In this document: positions 1 to 8,078 of the stretch, piece by piece | Layout: the number at the start of each line of letters is the position of its first letter | How positions within the stretch are numbered: the stretch's first letter is position 1 | From: Gammaproteobacteria bacterium | Lineage (GTDB): Bacteria > Pseudomonadota > Gammaproteobacteria > Poriferisulfidales > GCA-002705445 | Direction: 5' to 3' | Length of the DNA stretch: 8,657 nt | NCBI GenBank assembly: GCA_002702235.1 | Contig: NZYO01000010.1 | Location: 1 to 8,657, forward strand | Notes under the pieces: generated by a model | Databases searched by the model: none | What the model was told of the DNA's origin: nothing | What the model saw: the letters and a program-made list of their open reading frames with translations, nothing else | Translations under genes and position numbers: made by a program

Positions 1-694
1 TTATTTGATCCGTCTGCTCTGCCTTGTTCCAAGTTTGCAGAATGTGAGTTTTCAATCCACTGAAGCTAAAGTCACAATTTTTTTTATTTTTCAATGGCCT
101 TGGAAAATCAAACTTTCCGGTGATGCCTTTTTTTGCCAATGATTCAATTTCAGGACCACCGGGGTATGGCAAGCCCATTAACTTTGCAGTTTTGTCAAAA
201 GCTTCACCTACTGCATCATCTAAAGTAGTGCCAAGTAATTCATAATTACCAATTTCTTTGGCGTGCACCATCATGGTGTGTCCTCCGGAAATTAATAATC
301 CTAAAAATGGGAAACGCAGCTCTGGGGCTTCCATCATTGGAGCTAAAAGATGAGCTTCAATATGATTTACTGAAAGGGATGGTTTATCTAGGGAGTAAGC
401 AAGTGACCTTGCGAATGTAGTGCCAACTAATAAACAGCCTTTTAAACCTGGTCCTGCGGTGTAAGCGATCAGATCAATATCATCAAGCGTTGTATTTGAG
501 TTTTGAAGAGCTGACTCCAATAAAGGGTTAGTCCATTTTATATGCTCTCTTGAAGCAAGCTCAGGAACCACGCCACCATATTGCTGATGAAGCTTAATTT
601 GGCTAAACAACTCATTTGCTAATAAGCCTTTTTCGCTATCATAAACAGCAATTCCAGTTTCATCACATGAGGTTTCAATTCCAAGTATTCTCAT
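1..694 (-). CDS. tsaD: tRNA N6-adenosine threonylcarbamoyltransferase TsaD, 3' end cut off by window edge
   Basis: TsaD transfers the threonylcarbamoyl group from TC-AMP to A37 of ANN-decoding tRNAs (t6A), working with TsaB and TsaE in bacteria. The first 231 residues are visible; the E. coli protein is about 337 residues, so roughly a third is missing beyond base 1. The protein opens [14 protein letters not shown], the family signature. The metal-binding HxxxH is H111-IEA-H115, followed by SGGHT (136-140), GEAFDKTAK (163-171), YPGGP (177-181) and FSFSGLK (209-215), all hallmarks of the ASKHA-fold TsaD/Kae1 family. The frame is open to the edge. The ATG at 694-692 is chosen because the conserved N-terminus starts there; no Shine-Dalgarno precedes it (upstream reads AAGCGTGTA). 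The gene is divergent from rpsU, the usual gammaproteobacterial arrangement. No convincing promoter was found for it; a weak TTGGAC/TTTAAA pair lies at 739-712 on the minus strand. Confidence 0.97.
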   Translation of the reverse strand, partial: MRILGIETSCDETGIAVYDSEKGLLANELFSQIKLHQQYGGVVPELASREHIKWTNPLLESALQNSNTTLDDIDLIAYTAGPGLKGCLLVGTTFARSLAYSLDKPSLSVNHIEAHLLAPMMEAPELRFPFLGLLISGGHTMMVHAKEIGNYELLGTTLDDAVGEAFDKTAKLMGLPYPGGPEIESLAKKGITGKFDFPRPLKNKKNCDFSFSGLKTHILQTWNKAEQTDQI

Positions 695-704
695 TACACG
701 CTTT

Positions 705-732
705 TTGCTTTTTTAAAGGTTATCTGTATAAT
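705..732 (+). promoter_or_regulatory. Sigma70-type promoter of rpsU
   Basis: A perfect TATAAT lies at 727-732, with TTGCTT (3 of 6 matches to TTGACA) at 705-710 and a 16-bp spacer. Transcription would start near 739, giving a leader of about 24 nt before rpsU. It lies in the 68-bp gap between divergent tsaD and rpsU and is the only strong -10 box there. Assignment is by consensus match only. Confidence 0.6.
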
Positions 733-753
733 CGTCCAAATCACTAAATAGTT

Positions 754-758
754 AGGAG
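754..758 (+). promoter_or_regulatory. Strong Shine-Dalgarno of rpsU
   Basis: AGGAG, within TTAGGAGTA, lies four bases upstream of the rpsU ATG at 763. It is the only canonical Shine-Dalgarno in front of any of the nine starts in the window. The others have none, or only a short AGG- or GAG-like core (yqeY, dgt). Confidence 0.75.
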
Positions 759-762
759 TAGT

Positions 763-981
763 ATGCCAAGTATAAAAGTAAAAGAAAATGAACCATTTGA
801 TATTGCTATCAGAAGATTCAGACGTGCATGTGAAAAAGCTGGCATCCTAACCGAAATTAGAAAAAGAGAATTTTACGAAAAACCTACCTCAGTTCGCAAA
901 CGTAAAGCTGCTGCAGCTGTTAAAAGAGTATCCAAAAGACCAAACAGAACTGCAAACGGAAGACGTATTAAGTTGTACTAA
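763..981 (+). CDS. rpsU: Small-subunit ribosomal protein bS21
   Basis: bS21 is a small basic protein of the 30S platform, close to the 3' end of 16S rRNA and the anti-Shine-Dalgarno; it assists initiation on natural mRNAs. The protein is 72 residues (71 in E. coli). It starts [12 protein letters not shown] and carries [11 protein letters not shown] (17-27), REFYEKP (35-41) and a Lys/Arg-rich tail ending KLY, matching the Gammaproteobacteria form. The CEKAG segment is more gamma-like than the beta TIEKTG type. The start is fixed by the strong AGGAG and by family alignment. It is the first gene of a likely rpsU-yqeY transcript, 17 bp ahead of yqeY. In E. coli rpsU heads the rpsU-dnaG-rpoD operon; here neither dnaG nor rpoD follows. 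Confidence 0.99.
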   Translation: MPSIKVKENEPFDIAIRRFRRACEKAGILTEIRKREFYEKPTSVRKRKAAAAVKRVSKRPNRTANGRRIKLY

Positions 982-985
982 CCTA

Positions 986-1001
986 CATAGGCCAACCTAT
1001 G
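986..1001 (+). promoter_or_regulatory. Hairpin enclosing the yqeY ribosome binding site and start codon
   Basis: CATAGG (986-991) and CCTATG (996-1001) form a perfect 6-bp inverted repeat with loop CCAA. The only Shine-Dalgarno-like core of yqeY, AGG at 989-991, pairs with CCT at 996-998, and the ATG at 999-1001 pairs with CAT at 986-988. The rpsU stop (979-981) is four bases upstream, so a ribosome terminating on rpsU would cover and open the hairpin. This suggests translational coupling of yqeY to rpsU, which is inference; the stem is short. Confidence 0.5.
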
Positions 1002-1448
1002 AGTTCAGATCTTAAAGCACAAATCACAGATGCCATGAAATCTGCCATGAAAGGTGGAGATAAAAACACACTTGGGGCGATTCGTTTAATTTTATCTGCC
1101 ATAAAGGATAAAGAAATTGAAACCCGAGAGGATGTCACCGATAAAGATGTCACCGATGTGTTACAAAAAATGGCTAAAAAATACCAAGACTCTATATCTC
1201 AATATTCAAATGCTGGACGAGACGATCTTGCTTCAAAAGAAGAGTTTGAATTATCTGTAGTTAAGAATTATCTTCCTGAAAGTATGTCCGAACAAGAAAC
1301 TACCGAGCTCATTCAAAAAATTATTGACGACAATAATATTAGCGGTATGAATCAAATGGGTCTGGTTATGAAAGAGCTCAAGGCTTTCTCCGATAAACCC
1401 ATCGATATGGGACTAGCCAGTCAAATCACCAAAAAACTGTTGTCTTAA
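999..1448 (+). CDS. yqeY: GatB/YqeY-domain protein
   Basis: This 149-residue protein belongs to the YqeY family, which is related to the C-terminal tRNA-binding domain of the amidotransferase subunit GatB. Its cellular function is not established; a tRNA- or RNA-related role is only a guess from homology. Family features visible are the N-terminal AMK(18)-GGDK-L-IRLILSAIKDKEIE segment (about 16-41), the helical KMAKKYQDSISQYSNAGRDDLASKE block (about 57-81), the ELSVVKNYLP block (84-93) and a glycine-containing MGLVMKELK segment (120-128). Length is normal for the family (about 148). yqeY commonly follows rpsU in many Proteobacteria, usually with dnaG next; here gltD follows instead. Its start codon lies in a small hairpin, so translation probably depends on rpsU. 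A 15-bp tandem duplication encodes DVTDK-DVTDV at residues 45-54. Confidence 0.95.
   Translation: MSSDLKAQITDAMKSAMKGGDKNTLGAIRLILSAIKDKEIETREDVTDKDVTDVLQKMAKKYQDSISQYSNAGRDDLASKEEFELSVVKNYLPESMSEQETTELIQKIIDDNNISGMNQMGLVMKELKAFSDKPIDMGLASQITKKLLS
1131..1157 (+). repeat. Short tandem duplication inside yqeY
   Basis: GATGTCACCGAT occurs at 1131-1142 and again at 1146-1157, a perfect 12-bp repeat with a 15-bp period. It encodes DVTD-K-DVTD, in the linker between the first and second conserved blocks of YqeY. It is in frame, so it adds five residues without breaking the gene. Confidence 0.8.
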
Positions 1449-1458
1449 AATTTCCTAA

Positions 1459-2921
<1,463 letters not shown>

Positions 2922-2922
<1 letters not shown>

Positions 2923-3977
2923 TGCCCATTCAAAATCAAATTATTCTTGATGTTTTATCAGGTAAAAAAGTTGCTCGCACGCCCATGTGGATTATGAGAC
3001 AAGCCGGGAGGTATTTACCGGAATATCAAGAAGTCAGAAAACAAGCAGGCAGCTTTATTAATCTTTGTAAATCACCTGAACTTGCGTCAGAAGTTACAAT
3101 TCAGCCATTAAGAAGATTTGCTTTAGATGCAGCCATTATATTTTCTGATATTTTGACTATTCCAGACGCTATGGGCATGGATTTAAAATTTGAGGATAAT
3201 AAAGGACCGTATTTTGAAGAAGCCCTATCCAGTCAGAAAGATTTGAAACGCTTAGATCAAAAAAATGCGGGTGAAAAATTAGAATATGTTTATGACGCTA
3301 TCAACCAAACTAAAATTAAATTAGATAATAAAGTTCCATTAATTGGATTCGCTGGCAGCCCATGGACATTATGTGTTTATATGGTTGAGGGTAAAGCAAC
3401 CAAAGAATTTAGAAAAGTCAGATCTTTGGTATATGAAGAGCCAGCATTTATTGAAAAATTAAATGAATCTCTTTGTTCTACGATTACTAGTTATTTAGTA
3501 AATCAAGTTAAGGCTGGCGCAAACGTTGTAATGTTGTTTGATTCATGGGGAGGGCTTCTAAATAAAAATAATTATGAAAAATTTTCTTTAGAGCCTATGA
3601 AACAGATTATCAAAGAATTTAAAAAGGAATCAGATGTTCCAGTAATTTTATTTACTCGAGGTGGTGGAAATTGGCTTCCATTAATTATCGAATCAGGTTG
3701 TGATTGTATCGGACTTGACTGGACTGTTGACATAAACCACGCAAAATCACTAGTTGGGAACAACATAGCACTCCAGGGAAATCTTGATCCTTGTGCGCTT
3801 CATGGTGATGAAAGAAGTTTAAGATGTGCAGCAAAAAAGGTTCTTGAGGGTTATGGCGAAGGTCATAGGCATATTTTTAATCTTGGCCATGGTATTGATC
3901 AATTTGTAAATCCAGACAACGTAAATTTGCTTGTTGAAATTCTAAAAGAAGAAAGTCCAGCGTTTCATCAAAATTAA
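2922..3977 (+). CDS. hemE: Uroporphyrinogen decarboxylase HemE
   Basis: HemE removes four carboxyl groups from uroporphyrinogen III to give coproporphyrinogen III, the entry into protohaem synthesis, as a cofactor-free cytosolic dimer. The product is 351 residues (354 in E. coli). Active-site landmarks are all present: R26-QAG-R30-YLPEY near the N-terminus, D76 in FSDILT, Y153 in GSPWTLCVYMVEG, LFTRGGG in the C-terminal half, and H323 in FNLGHGI. The ATG shares its A with the last base of the gltD stop (TAATG) and has no Shine-Dalgarno, so translation probably depends on reinitiation after gltD. gltD-hemE adjacency is also found in Pseudomonas. The 3' end overlaps the end of mrcA by four bases on the opposite strand, and no hairpin-plus-T-run terminator was seen. 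Confidence 0.98.
3974..3977. other. Shared TTAA: overlapping stop codons of convergent hemE and mrcA
   Basis: The hemE stop TAA occupies 3975-3977 and the mrcA stop TAA occupies 3976-3974 on the other strand, so the palindrome TTAA contains both. There is no intergenic space, and each transcript must end inside the opposite gene. No clear intrinsic terminator was found on either side. Confidence 0.95.
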
Positions 3978-6427
3978 AATATTAATTCTGGAGTTGTAAT
4001 TTCTTCTTCCTTTTTTTGAAGTATGTTTGAGCCTTCACTAAATGTATTGGGCACATGTTCTTTTCTAAAAATTTCAGTAATTGTTTTTTTTGTTTTTGGC
4101 GAAGCTAAAAGACCCGTTTTACTATCAATTCGTACAGCTACAATATTTTCAGGTTGCTCTAAATCCAAGACAGGTTCTTTCCTCAGTGCTTTTTTCATAT
4201 AGTCAATCCACATTGGCAATGCTGCGGTACTTCCAAATTCTTTTGAACCTAGGGGGGAAAAATCATCAAAACCAATATAACTTGTTGTCACTATGTTTCT
4301 ACTAAAACCACAAAACCAAGAGTCTCTTTGGTCGTTTGTAGTTCCAGTCTTCCCTGCAATATCTCTTCTTTTAAGGCTTAACGCTTTTTTGGCCGTACCA
4401 TAACGCACCACATCTTTGAGCATGCTATTAATTTGATAAATTATTCTGGAATCAGCAGTCTTGAGGGCAAATCTTGGTAAGCCTGCTGTCTTTCTAAGCT
4501 CGGTTAACTCCTCAAGTGTCTGCGCTGATGCAAATTGAATTGTGTCTAAGCTTTCTGAATCACAATATTTACCACATACCATTCTTGGATTTTCAACAAA
4601 TAATAATTTCCCTGATCTGGTTTTTATTTGTTCTATAAAATAAACGTCTATATCATAACCGCCATTTGCAAAATAAGTATAAGCCTCTGCAAGTTTGATT
4701 GGTTCTATGGCACCACTTCCTAATGCCAAAGTTAAGTCTTTAGGTAATTTAGAAGTATCAAAACCAAAGTCTTTTAATTGTTTGATAGTGAAGTCAATAC
4801 CAATGTCATCAAGTAATCTTACAGACACAATATTTCTTGATTTTGCCAGCGCGTATCTCAGTCTAGTAGGCCCATAAAACTTTCCACTATGATTTTGTGG
4901 TCTCCAGGCCTCGCTTACACTGTCTTCCTTAAAGACTTTTGGAGAATCATTAACCAATGTCGCAGGTGTGTAACCTTTTTTTAGCGCTGAATAATATATG
5001 AATGGTTTGAAACTCGATCCGGGTTGTCTTTTTGCTTGAATAGCGCGATTAAATTTACTTATTCTAAAATCATAACCGCCTGAAAGAGCCTTTAAAGCCC
5101 CAGAATTTGAATCTATTGAAACAATTGCTCCACTTACAATAGGAATTTGCGAGATATACCACTTACTTTTAATTTGCTGCATTGAAATTATATGACCCAA
5201 TTCAAAAACATCATCAAAATTATTAATTTTTATTGTTTTATTTTCATTAATTAGTTGTTTTTTAATTCTTAAAGCAGATAAATCTAATTCTAAGCGGTCC
5301 CCTAGCTTTGTATAAACAATCATATTTTTTTTACTCACATTTACCACTACGGCAGGGACATGATTTTTGATTTGCCTAATTTTTGAAAGCACGTCTTTTG
5401 AGTTATTAATACCTTCTTCTATGTCGTACTCAAAATTACTATTAAGAAAAAATTTTGCTTCTATTTTTTTTTCTGGAATGCGATAACCGTGGCGTCTGTC
5501 ATAAGACTCAATTGATTTGATAAGTGATTCATTTGCTTTTTTTTGTAAATTACCTTTAACGGTTGTGAAAACGTCATAACCTTTGGTATAAGCTTCTTCA
5601 CCATATTTTTCATACATTTTTGCTCTTACCATTTCGGCAACATAAGGAGCATTGACATCGATTTCAATATTATTTATTTTTGCCTGGTCTATGGATAAAT
5701 AAGCTATAACGTAATCATTATAAGAAATAAAATCATTGTACAGCATTCTTTTTAAAACATAGTTACGTCTTTGCATAGCACGTTTCATATTTGTGACAGG
5801 ATTATATCTTGATGGTGCCTTTGGCAAACCAGCAATCATTGCAATTTCTGCTAGTGTTAACTGATCAATTTTTTTTCCATAATATATTTGTGCAGCAGCA
5901 GCAACTCCGTAAGCTCTATGACCTAAGTATATTTTATTAAAATAAAGCTCTAAAATTTTTTCTTTACTTAATGTACTTTCAATCTTAAGCGCTAAAAAAA
6001 TTTCCCTTACTTTTCTAATAATTTTTTTTTCACTTGTAAGGTAGAAGTTTCTAGCGAGCTGCATAGTAATTGTGCTGCCGCCCTGAGTTTTTTCACCTGT
6101 TAAAATTAGGTTCTTTGTCGCTCTTAAAAGACCTGGAAAATCAACCCCAAAATGATTGTAAAATCTACTATCCTCAGCAGCTAAAAAAGCATTTTCCATA
6201 TTTTTAGGTACCTGCTCAAAGGTAACTGGGATTCTTCTTTTTTCCCCAAATATCGCAATAAGTTGCTTGTCTTGTGTGAACACTCTGAGCGGTGTTTGTA
6301 ACTCAATATTTTGGAGATCTTTGACAGACGGTAAACTGAAAAAAATGAAGAGAATAAAGGCTATAAAAGTTATAGACCCGACTACAAATAAACGTTTGAA
6401 ATTCCTTAAAGTTATATACTTTTTCAT
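3974..6427 (-). CDS. mrcA: Penicillin-binding protein 1A, bifunctional transglycosylase/transpeptidase
   Basis: Class A PBP that polymerises lipid II into glycan strands and cross-links the peptides, anchored in the inner membrane. It has 817 residues (850 in E. coli PBP1A). A hydrophobic anchor spans about 14-33. The GT51 domain shows the EDSRFY motif with catalytic-type E85, GGSTITMQLARN (116-127), RKVREIFLALKIE (138-150), ILELYFNKIYLG (158-169) and IAGLPKAPS (198-206). A PBP1A-type OB-like insert lies at about 320-425. The transpeptidase has S471-SF-K474, S530-R-N532 and K693-T-G695. A Cys pair, C618 and C622, matches the ACPEC region of the E. coli protein, and the tail PELIF resembles its end. 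No Shine-Dalgarno precedes the start. It is divergent from aroK across 54 bp; usually pilMNOPQ lies between them. The coding strand has several runs of 8-9 A. Confidence 0.98.
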   Translation of the reverse strand: MKKYITLRNFKRLFVVGSITFIAFILFIFFSLPSVKDLQNIELQTPLRVFTQDKQLIAIFGEKRRIPVTFEQVPKNMENAFLAAEDSRFYNHFGVDFPGLLRATKNLILTGEKTQGGSTITMQLARNFYLTSEKKIIRKVREIFLALKIESTLSKEKILELYFNKIYLGHRAYGVAAAAQIYYGKKIDQLTLAEIAMIAGLPKAPSRYNPVTNMKRAMQRRNYVLKRMLYNDFISYNDYVIAYLSIDQAKINNIEIDVNAPYVAEMVRAKMYEKYGEEAYTKGYDVFTTVKGNLQKKANESLIKSIESYDRRHGYRIPEKKIEAKFFLNSNFEYDIEEGINNSKDVLSKIRQIKNHVPAVVVNVSKKNMIVYTKLGDRLELDLSALRIKKQLINENKTIKINNFDDVFELGHIISMQQIKSKWYISQIPIVSGAIVSIDSNSGALKALSGGYDFRISKFNRAIQAKRQPGSSFKPFIYYSALKKGYTPATLVNDSPKVFKEDSVSEAWRPQNHSGKFYGPTRLRYALAKSRNIVSVRLLDDIGIDFTIKQLKDFGFDTSKLPKDLTLALGSGAIEPIKLAEAYTYFANGGYDIDVYFIEQIKTRSGKLLFVENPRMVCGKYCDSESLDTIQFASAQTLEELTELRKTAGLPRFALKTADSRIIYQINSMLKDVVRYGTAKKALSLKRRDIAGKTGTTNDQRDSWFCGFSRNIVTTSYIGFDDFSPLGSKEFGSTAALPMWIDYMKKALRKEPVLDLEQPENIVAVRIDSKTGLLASPKTKKTITEIFRKEHVPNTFSEGSNILQKKEEEITTPELIF

Positions 6428-6442
6428 ACAATAGAGACTGCT

Positions 6443-6470
6443 TTGTCTTTATAATTTATACTATTATAAT
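6443..6470 (+). promoter_or_regulatory. Probable promoter of aroK-aroB-dgt
   Basis: TTGTCT (4 of 6 matches) at 6443-6448 and a perfect TATAAT at 6465-6470 are separated by 16 bp. The predicted transcription start, about 6476-6478, is only 4-6 nt before the aroK GTG at 6482, giving a nearly leaderless message. A second perfect TATAAT at 6450-6455 would give a leader of about 20 nt, but it lacks a recognisable -35 (TACAAT at best). Confidence 0.5.
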
Positions 6471-6486
6471 ACATTAAAATTGTGAA
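6458..6486 (-). promoter_or_regulatory. Probable promoter of mrcA, overlapping the aroK promoter and start codon
   Basis: On the minus strand, TTCACA (5 of 6 matches, bases 6486-6481) and TAGTAT (4 of 6, bases 6463-6458) are 17 bp apart. The predicted start near 6451 gives a leader of about 24 nt. An alternative is the perfect minus-strand TATAAT at 6468-6463, part of the palindrome ATTATAAT, but its -35 position is only an A/T run. Either way it physically overlaps the aroK promoter. Confidence 0.4.
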
Positions 6487-7021
6487 AAAATTGTCCTTAG
6501 TTAACAACAATATAGTTCTTATAGGCCCTATGGGAAGTGGGAAGACATCAATTGGTAGAGAGTTGTCAAAACTTACAAATTTAAAATTCATAGACATAGA
6601 CGACGAAATCGAAAAATCCACAGGCGTAGATATTCAGACGATTTTTGCTCACGAAAATGAAGAGGGATTTAGGTTAAGAGAAGCAAATGCGCTTGAAAAA
6701 GTAAGTTCAATAAATAATTCAGTCATTAGTACAGGTGGGGGTATTGTAATAAATGAAAAGAATAGAAAAATTATTCAAAGCCTTGGCTTAGTGATTTATC
6801 TTCAAACAAATGTTGAGAACATATTAAAGAGGATATCAAAAGACAAGACAAGACCATTAATTGATGTTGAAGATAAAAAAAATGCTATTGAAAAAATTAT
6901 TTCTGATAGAAAGAGTTATTATGAAGAAATATGTATTTTAAAAATTAAAACAAATAATGTTTCGAAAAATGAAGTTGTAAATAAAATATTAATAGAATAT
7001 GAAAATTATAAAAAAAATTAA
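6482..7021 (+). CDS. aroK: Shikimate kinase
   Basis: AroK phosphorylates shikimate at its 3-hydroxyl with ATP, the fifth step of the shikimate pathway. The product is 179 residues (173 in E. coli). The P-loop is G15-PMGS-G20-K21-T22. The shikimate and Mg site is D38-I-D40, with R64 in EGFRLRE and the glycine triplet G85-G86-G87. The lid arginine is R124 in TRPL, and R143 in RKSYYEE closes the nucleotide site. It starts at GTG: an in-frame TAA at 6467-6469 lies just upstream with no ATG between, and no Shine-Dalgarno is present. The last 23 bases overlap aroB. The C-terminal third is very AT-rich (31 G/C in 180 bases over 6841-7020). The aroK-aroB pair is the standard proteobacterial arrangement. 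Confidence 0.97.
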   Translation: MKKLSLVNNNIVLIGPMGSGKTSIGRELSKLTNLKFIDIDDEIEKSTGVDIQTIFAHENEEGFRLREANALEKVSSINNSVISTGGGIVINEKNRKIIQSLGLVIYLQTNVENILKRISKDKTRPLIDVEDKKNAIEKIISDRKSYYEEICILKIKTNNVSKNEVVNKILIEYENYKKN

Positions 7022-8078
7022 AGTTGACCTAGGGGACCGATCTTACCCAATAATTATTGGAAATGGAATCTACGGAAATAAAAATCTTTATAGAAATAGT
7101 AATCCAAAAAATTCTATTTTAGTATCTACAAAGAAAATTAAAAATTTAAAAAACTCAAGTATTCCAAAAAGATTCTATAACTCAGAGATATTAATTGGTG
7201 ATGGAGAAAATTTTAAAAATTTAAATTCATGTGAATCAATTTATAAAAATCTTCTTAAAAATAAATATTCAAGAGACTGCTGCTTATTAGCATACGGAGG
7301 TGGCGTAATTGGCGATATAACTGGTTATGTGGCTGCAACATATTTAAGGGGCGTAAACTTTATTCAAGTACCAACCACTTTATTGTCAATGGTTGATTCG
7401 TCCGTTGGTGGGAAGACCGGTGTTAATCATTCCCTTGGAAAAAACATGATCGGAGCTTTCTATCAACCTCAGTCAGTAATTATAGATTTAGATTCTTTAA
7501 AAACCTTGCCAAAAAAACAATTTAATGCTGGTATGGCAGAAGTTATAAAATATGGGGTCATTTATGATAAGCAGTTTTTTGAATGGTTGGAGAAAAACAA
7601 GAAAAAAATAATATCGCTTGATCGTGTTTCCCTTGCAAAAATTATTGCTACATCTTGTAAAATTAAAGCAGAGATAGTTGCAAAAGATGAAAAAGAGTCA
7701 GGTATAAGAGCTATACTAAATCTTGGTCACACGTTTGGTCATGCAATTGAAAAAAATATTGGCTACGGTCGTTGGACACACGGCGCTGCAGTGGCTTGTG
7801 GTATGGTAATTGCTTCAGAGTTATCTGAAAAATTAGGTAAATTGTCAAAAAATGATCTCAGTAGGATAAAAAATCTTTTGTCATATTTTGATCTACCTAT
7901 AAAGCTTCCAAAAAAATTAAATGCTTCTAAATTATATGAGGCCATGAAAAATGACAAAAAGGTCTTAAATAATAAAATAAGGCTTATTATTCCTAAAAAA
8001 ATTGGCGAATGCTTTATTAGTGACAAGTTTTCAAAATCTACCATCCTTAAAACTCTAGAGATAAATCGTGACCAATAA
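6999..8078 (+). CDS. aroB: 3-dehydroquinate synthase
   Basis: AroB converts DAHP to 3-dehydroquinate, the second shikimate pathway step, using NAD and a divalent metal. The product is 359 residues (362 in E. coli). The NAD-binding glycine-rich stretch [10 protein letters not shown] is at 100-109, followed by [20 protein letters not shown] (125-144) and [12 protein letters not shown] (146-157). Metal ligands are E181 in AEVIKYG, H244 in LGHTFGHA and H261 in the THG turn. The N-terminal [11 protein letters not shown] aligns with the E. coli start, supporting the ATG at 6999, inside the end of aroK. There is no Shine-Dalgarno, so coupling to aroK is likely. Residues about 28-88 are encoded by an extremely AT-rich stretch rich in Lys, Asn and Ile, while the catalytic core is of normal composition. 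The start of dgt overlaps its end by 11 bp. Confidence 0.98.
   Translation: MKIIKKIKVDLGDRSYPIIIGNGIYGNKNLYRNSNPKNSILVSTKKIKNLKNSSIPKRFYNSEILIGDGENFKNLNSCESIYKNLLKNKYSRDCCLLAYGGGVIGDITGYVAATYLRGVNFIQVPTTLLSMVDSSVGGKTGVNHSLGKNMIGAFYQPQSVIIDLDSLKTLPKKQFNAGMAEVIKYGVIYDKQFFEWLEKNKKKIISLDRVSLAKIIATSCKIKAEIVAKDEKESGIRAILNLGHTFGHAIEKNIGYGRWTHGAAVACGMVIASELSEKLGKLSKNDLSRIKNLLSYFDLPIKLPKKLNASKLYEAMKNDKKVLNNKIRLIIPKKIGECFISDKFSKSTILKTLEINRDQ

Noticed and set aside
712..739. Promoter for tsaD on the minus strand (TTGGAC, 16 bp, TTTAAA)
   Set aside because: Both boxes match consensus weakly and the region is A/T-rich by chance; a promoter must exist, but this one is not well supported.
4002..4023. Terminator for hemE inside the mrcA 3' end (CTTC, T-run, GAAG)
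   Set aside because: The stem is only about four pairs and the T-run is in the loop, not after the stem.
4081..4305. Plus-strand open frame of 74 codons over the 3' part of mrcA
   Set aside because: It lies antisense to the conserved PBP1A C-terminus, has low-complexity content and no ribosome binding site.
4655..5080. Repeated ATAACCGCC at two places in mrcA
   Set aside because: Both copies encode Gly-Gly-Tyr-Asp motifs of the transpeptidase domain, so the similarity comes from the protein sequence.
6424..6621. Minus-strand open frame overlapping the start of aroK and reaching mrcA
   Set aside because: It runs opposite the conserved shikimate kinase P-loop region and has no family resemblance.
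7763..8044. Minus-strand open frame of 93 codons inside aroB
   Set aside because: It lies opposite the conserved metal-ligand region and C-terminus of AroB; an artefact of AT-rich codon use.
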